Positions 61,701 to 64,000 of a stretch of 64,000 bases of DNA are shown one piece after another. This stretch comes from Dioscorea cayenensis subsp. rotundata. Taxonomy: Eukaryota > Streptophyta > Magnoliopsida > Dioscoreales > Dioscoreaceae. Within the stretch, counting starts at the first letter, position 1. Each line of letters opens with the position of its first letter. Location: NCBI RefSeq assembly GCF_009730915.1, contig NC_052480.1, positions 620,001-684,000 of the forward strand. Reading direction: 5' to 3'. The notes beneath the pieces are model-generated. The model ran no database searches, had not been told where the DNA came from, and saw nothing but the letters and a program-made list of their open reading frames with translations. A program made the position numbers and the translations under genes.

Positions 61701-61830
61701 AACAAGGAAGCGTCGATCGCGCCCGCTCACGCCATGCGGGTTTATCGAGCACCACCGTGCGAGAAGTTACGGCCACCGCAGATGCACGTTCCTTACCCTC
61801 GGATTCATGGTATGTTACCCGCATACTTAA
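58765..61830 (+). pseudogene. Ulp1 (C48) protease-like transposon gene, decayed
   Basis: Blocks of coding sequence at about 58765-59527, 59715-60947, 61150-61538 and 61607-61830 are separated by AT-rich spacers with donor sites at 59528 (AAAGAG/GTAATA) and 60948 (GGATCG/GTAAGT). Block 1 has a DUF1985-like phrase (ATHAWL, and in another frame KTNTGYIKGCSVALNALVF). Block 2 is Pro/Arg-rich linker. Block 3 opens the Ulp1 fold (VTDDVMDAVCIIQKSP), has VILPIIMNGHFHV, equivalent to the catalytic GHWH, then after a frame change VDNDKQEYRHYSSCPGYDKD. A 68-base intron (61539-61606) leads to RNLFDLCVEMELGESAT. The region of the catalytic Cys is out of frame and reads VDRA rather than VDCA. It is not functional as read. 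Confidence 0.7.
61539..61606 (+). other. Short intron in the Ulp1-type gene
   Basis: GTAAGT at 61539 and CGACAG ending at 61606 bound 68 bases. Removing them joins KDALDM to RNLFDLCVEMELGE in frame, as in other plant Ulp1 transposon proteins. Confidence 0.75.
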
Positions 61831-61960
61831 GGAGGGAGGGTAGCCCTGGCGTCCCATGACAAAGGGGTGTCGTCACAAGCGGGTTAAATTGCTTTTTTGA
61901 ATAACATGTCTTCAGTATATCCTGATCGTCAATTTTGTTTTCAAACGTAAATCTGACAAA

Positions 61961-62525
61961 TTCAATTCATTGTTTTCGTGTTCAAGAACATGACTTGTAT
62001 ATCTTAATGTAAAATTTTTGTTTGTTTTTGAATCGTAAAAGCGGGTTAAATTCCATTCGGTTTTATTTCATTGTTTAATTTACGCTGTGATTGTGTACAT
62101 TTCACTTTCATTGTTTAAATATAGTATATATCGCTTTAAACATCGGCTTTTAAATATTTCAAATTACGGCTGCACTGCTTAAAATAACACTTTCTCTCGT
62201 TTAAATGAATGCACTTATTGTTTAACTAAATATGGAAAGTTGCCCATCAATACACAATTCAATTTATTGTTTTTGTTTTCAAGAACATGACTTGTATATC
62301 TCAATGTAAATTTTGTTTGTTTTCAATCGTAAGGCGATGTTAAATTTCATTCGCTTTCATTTCATTGTTTAATTTACGTTGTAGTTGTGTACATTTCCGC
62401 TTTCATTGTTTAAATATACCATATATCGTTTAAAACATCAGCTTGAAATATTTCAAATTACAGACAGTATCCGCTCAAAAATAACAATGTCTCCGTGTAA
62501 ATACATTCAATTCGTTATAAATACA
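61961..62525. repeat. 297-base tandem duplication between convergent transposon genes
   Basis: Copy 1 starts TTCAATTCATTG at 61961 and copy 2 starts TTCAATTTATTG at 62258. Shared phrases in order include AAGAACATGACTTGTATATC, CATTGTTTAATTTACG, TTGTGTACATTT, CATTGTTTAAATATA and ATATTTCAAATTACGG/CAG. Similarity is high but not perfect, so the duplication is older than zero but younger than the surrounding decay. Confidence 0.9.
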
Positions 62526-62559
62526 CAATGTTTCCATGTCATCGTCGGGCTTTATTAAC

Positions 62560-64000
62560 AATGCCTAGTCGGCGACATGGGCTTTCATCAGAAGATCGCC
62601 GATCATGACCGGATCCTCGGGCAGTAGTCTGCAATGTAACTCGCTGGACATCAAACGCCATGACTCGATCCTCTTTTCGCCCAGGCCGCCCGGTCGCCTT
62701 CTAGTCACAAAGGGTCGCAGAACGAAGCTCACGATTTCCGCCCTCAAGGCCTCGCCATCGCCGGTATCGGGAATATAGCTTCATTGTACGCCAGCTTTGT
62801 AATTGTCGACTGTGAAGCACCCGCTCATAAATCGACTGTACGTTGCGTCTGCCTGCTCGCATTGTCGCTGCTAGCAAGCATGTTTCGCTAAGGGATACCA
62901 TAAACTTGCCACCTTCGACATGAACAAGTTATGATGGCGAGATCCACAGAGTTGCTGCATTGGTCAATCACTTCGTAACGATCATCGACACAACGACCAA
63001 CACGTAAGATTTCGGGCCGTCCTCAACAATGATCTCTAACTTCGAATGTATGTCCCGGGCATAAGTAGGTCTCCCATTTGGGTCGCTGCTCACGCGGCTA
63101 TATAACACGCGCATCACTCAACTCGGCAAATAAGGTTAAACAAAGACAGTGATGGTTAAATAATTCACAACATGTTTAAAACATTATTGTAATTAAATAA
63201 ACGAAATGATTAATATTTAAAGTCGTAAAAGTGTAATTAAACAAAGATCGAGAATGTTTAAAGGGTAATACTAAACGTTAAGTGTAAATCAACATTCGCA
63301 GACCTTATGGAGTCAACCATTTTCGCCACCTGCAGAATGACGAGCTTCCTTGATCCAAGCATCGAACGACTCCGCCGACGTTCGAATACATCTCACCCCA
63401 ACGATCACCTCCGAAACGTATAATTCGACCAATGTGCCATATCCGATTTATTAATCAACCAACGATGAGCTTCGGTGATACGGTACCGCAGCTCATTCAC
63501 CGTGATCATCGAAATCTTTAGCCGTGGATGCCTCACGCAATGCGGAAGCATATGACCAAAGACTCTCCCTCAACGCCTTCCCAAGTCCGACATCGGGCTT
63601 TCATAAAATCGGGCTCCAAACGTCGAAGACAAGACGACGCTGGCGAAGAAGGGAAGACTCTCGCATCAAGGCTCACAAGGCCCTCGACTCGTCTCGACAC
63701 GGAAGGTAATTATCTCATGATAATCTCCACCCTCGTGATAAGGCATCGCCCAAACTTAGATACGAACTAAGTCCAATTGCATCGGTCTCGCTGTCGACTA
63801 TACCGAAGGCGACGCGGAAAAACCATTGTTACTATCTTTCCCTCGCGACCCAAAGAGCGCACTCCCGATATTTTCCAAGGAGCTGGGTACCATCGAGAAA
63901 ACGAAAGAGCCACCGCAAGCCCTCTTCGAATCCTGACAATACACGCCCGAAAGAAAAGAATGCACGCTTTAAAACGATCACCGCTCTCTCCACGATCGCA
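62560..64000 (-). pseudogene. MURA-type MULE transposase, 3' part, decayed
   Basis: Read on the minus strand from the right edge. Phrases in order are DGTQLLGKYRECAL and SNNGF (about 63900-63810, the DDE-region DGTxLxGKY motif), then ITEAHRWLINKSDMAHWSNYTF (about 63480-63416), then SAESFDAWIKEARH (about 63385-63340). An AT-rich spacer follows at about 63303-63125. The SWIM zinc-finger part RYEVIDQCS...TCSCRRWQVYGIP comes next (about 63000-62895), then YKLAYNEAIFPIP (about 62800-62760) and a basic RRRPGGLGEKRIES end (about 62700). Stops and frame changes occur in nearly every block. The N-terminal half lies beyond the window. The motif order is that of plant MuDR-like transposases. Confidence 0.78.

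Larger units (their letters stand above)
57798..64000. mobile_element. Large Mutator-like element carrying Ulp1-type and MURA genes
   Basis: The left end appears at about 57798, where GGAAATTGCCAAAAAAACCC begins a 230-base stretch of CAAAAAACCCC-type words, the common style of plant MULE termini. Inside are a plus-strand gene with DUF1985-like and Ulp1-protease pieces (58765-61830) and a minus-strand MURA transposase (62560-64000) that runs off the right edge. The two genes converge on a 297-base tandem duplication. GC-rich coding blocks alternate with AT-rich spacers filled with TTTAA words. Reading frames are broken many times, so the copy is dead. The right terminus and the target duplication are outside the window. 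MULEs with a Ulp1-like cargo gene are known in plants (KAONASHI-type). Confidence 0.75.

Overview
This is plant nuclear DNA. It is AT-rich, its genes carry GT-AG introns, and the proteins are plant-specific (a photosystem I subunit, a trichome-birefringence-like acetyltransferase, an auxin-conjugate hydrolase, a NGATHA-type B3 factor). A flowering plant is certain. A non-grass monocot is possible but was not proven. All coordinates and translations were read by eye, with no alignment or search.

Layout. 1-2970 holds the 5' half of a minus-strand L1-type LINE. 6480-8104 is a WAT1-related transporter (+). 8.1-18.8 kb is repeat country: a Stowaway MITE, a hAT-like MITE, a CACTA terminus with subterminal repeats, an old LTR next to a 1000-base gap, and long AT-rich stretches. 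From 18.8 kb a gene-rich block begins: DCP1 decapping subunit (+, 18815-21360), a foldback element, an organellar RRM protein (+, 22529-24401), an LRR protein with a lysine-rich tail (+, 25534-29052), an F-box protein (-, 29532-30497) and a TBL/DUF231 protein (-, 33194-34584). After 7.5 kb of repeat-rich spacer come a CAT6/7-like cationic amino acid transporter (+, 42177-44635), a B3 transcription factor (-, 47849-48588), PsaO (+, 49927-50632), an S28 prolyl carboxypeptidase-like protein (-, 50837-53121) and an ILR1-like amidohydrolase (-, 53780-55380). From about 57.8 kb to the right edge lies a large decayed Mutator-like element. It carries a Ulp1-protease-type gene on + and a MURA transposase on -, pointing at each other.

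The host genes are unrelated single genes, not a pathway or operon. Every intron-containing host gene could be reassembled in frame from visible splice sites, with lengths normal for the families. Three points stand out. Two introns, in the LRR and TBL genes, can only be spliced in frame with GC-AG borders. The ILR1-like protein lacks two hallmark motifs (GGHAAxPH and NVIP) although its metal-site motifs remain. The Mutator-like element fills its non-coding spacers with a TTTAA-type word repeated about every 20-25 bases, oriented with the gene it interrupts. No CRISPR array, rRNA gene or convincing functional tRNA gene was seen.
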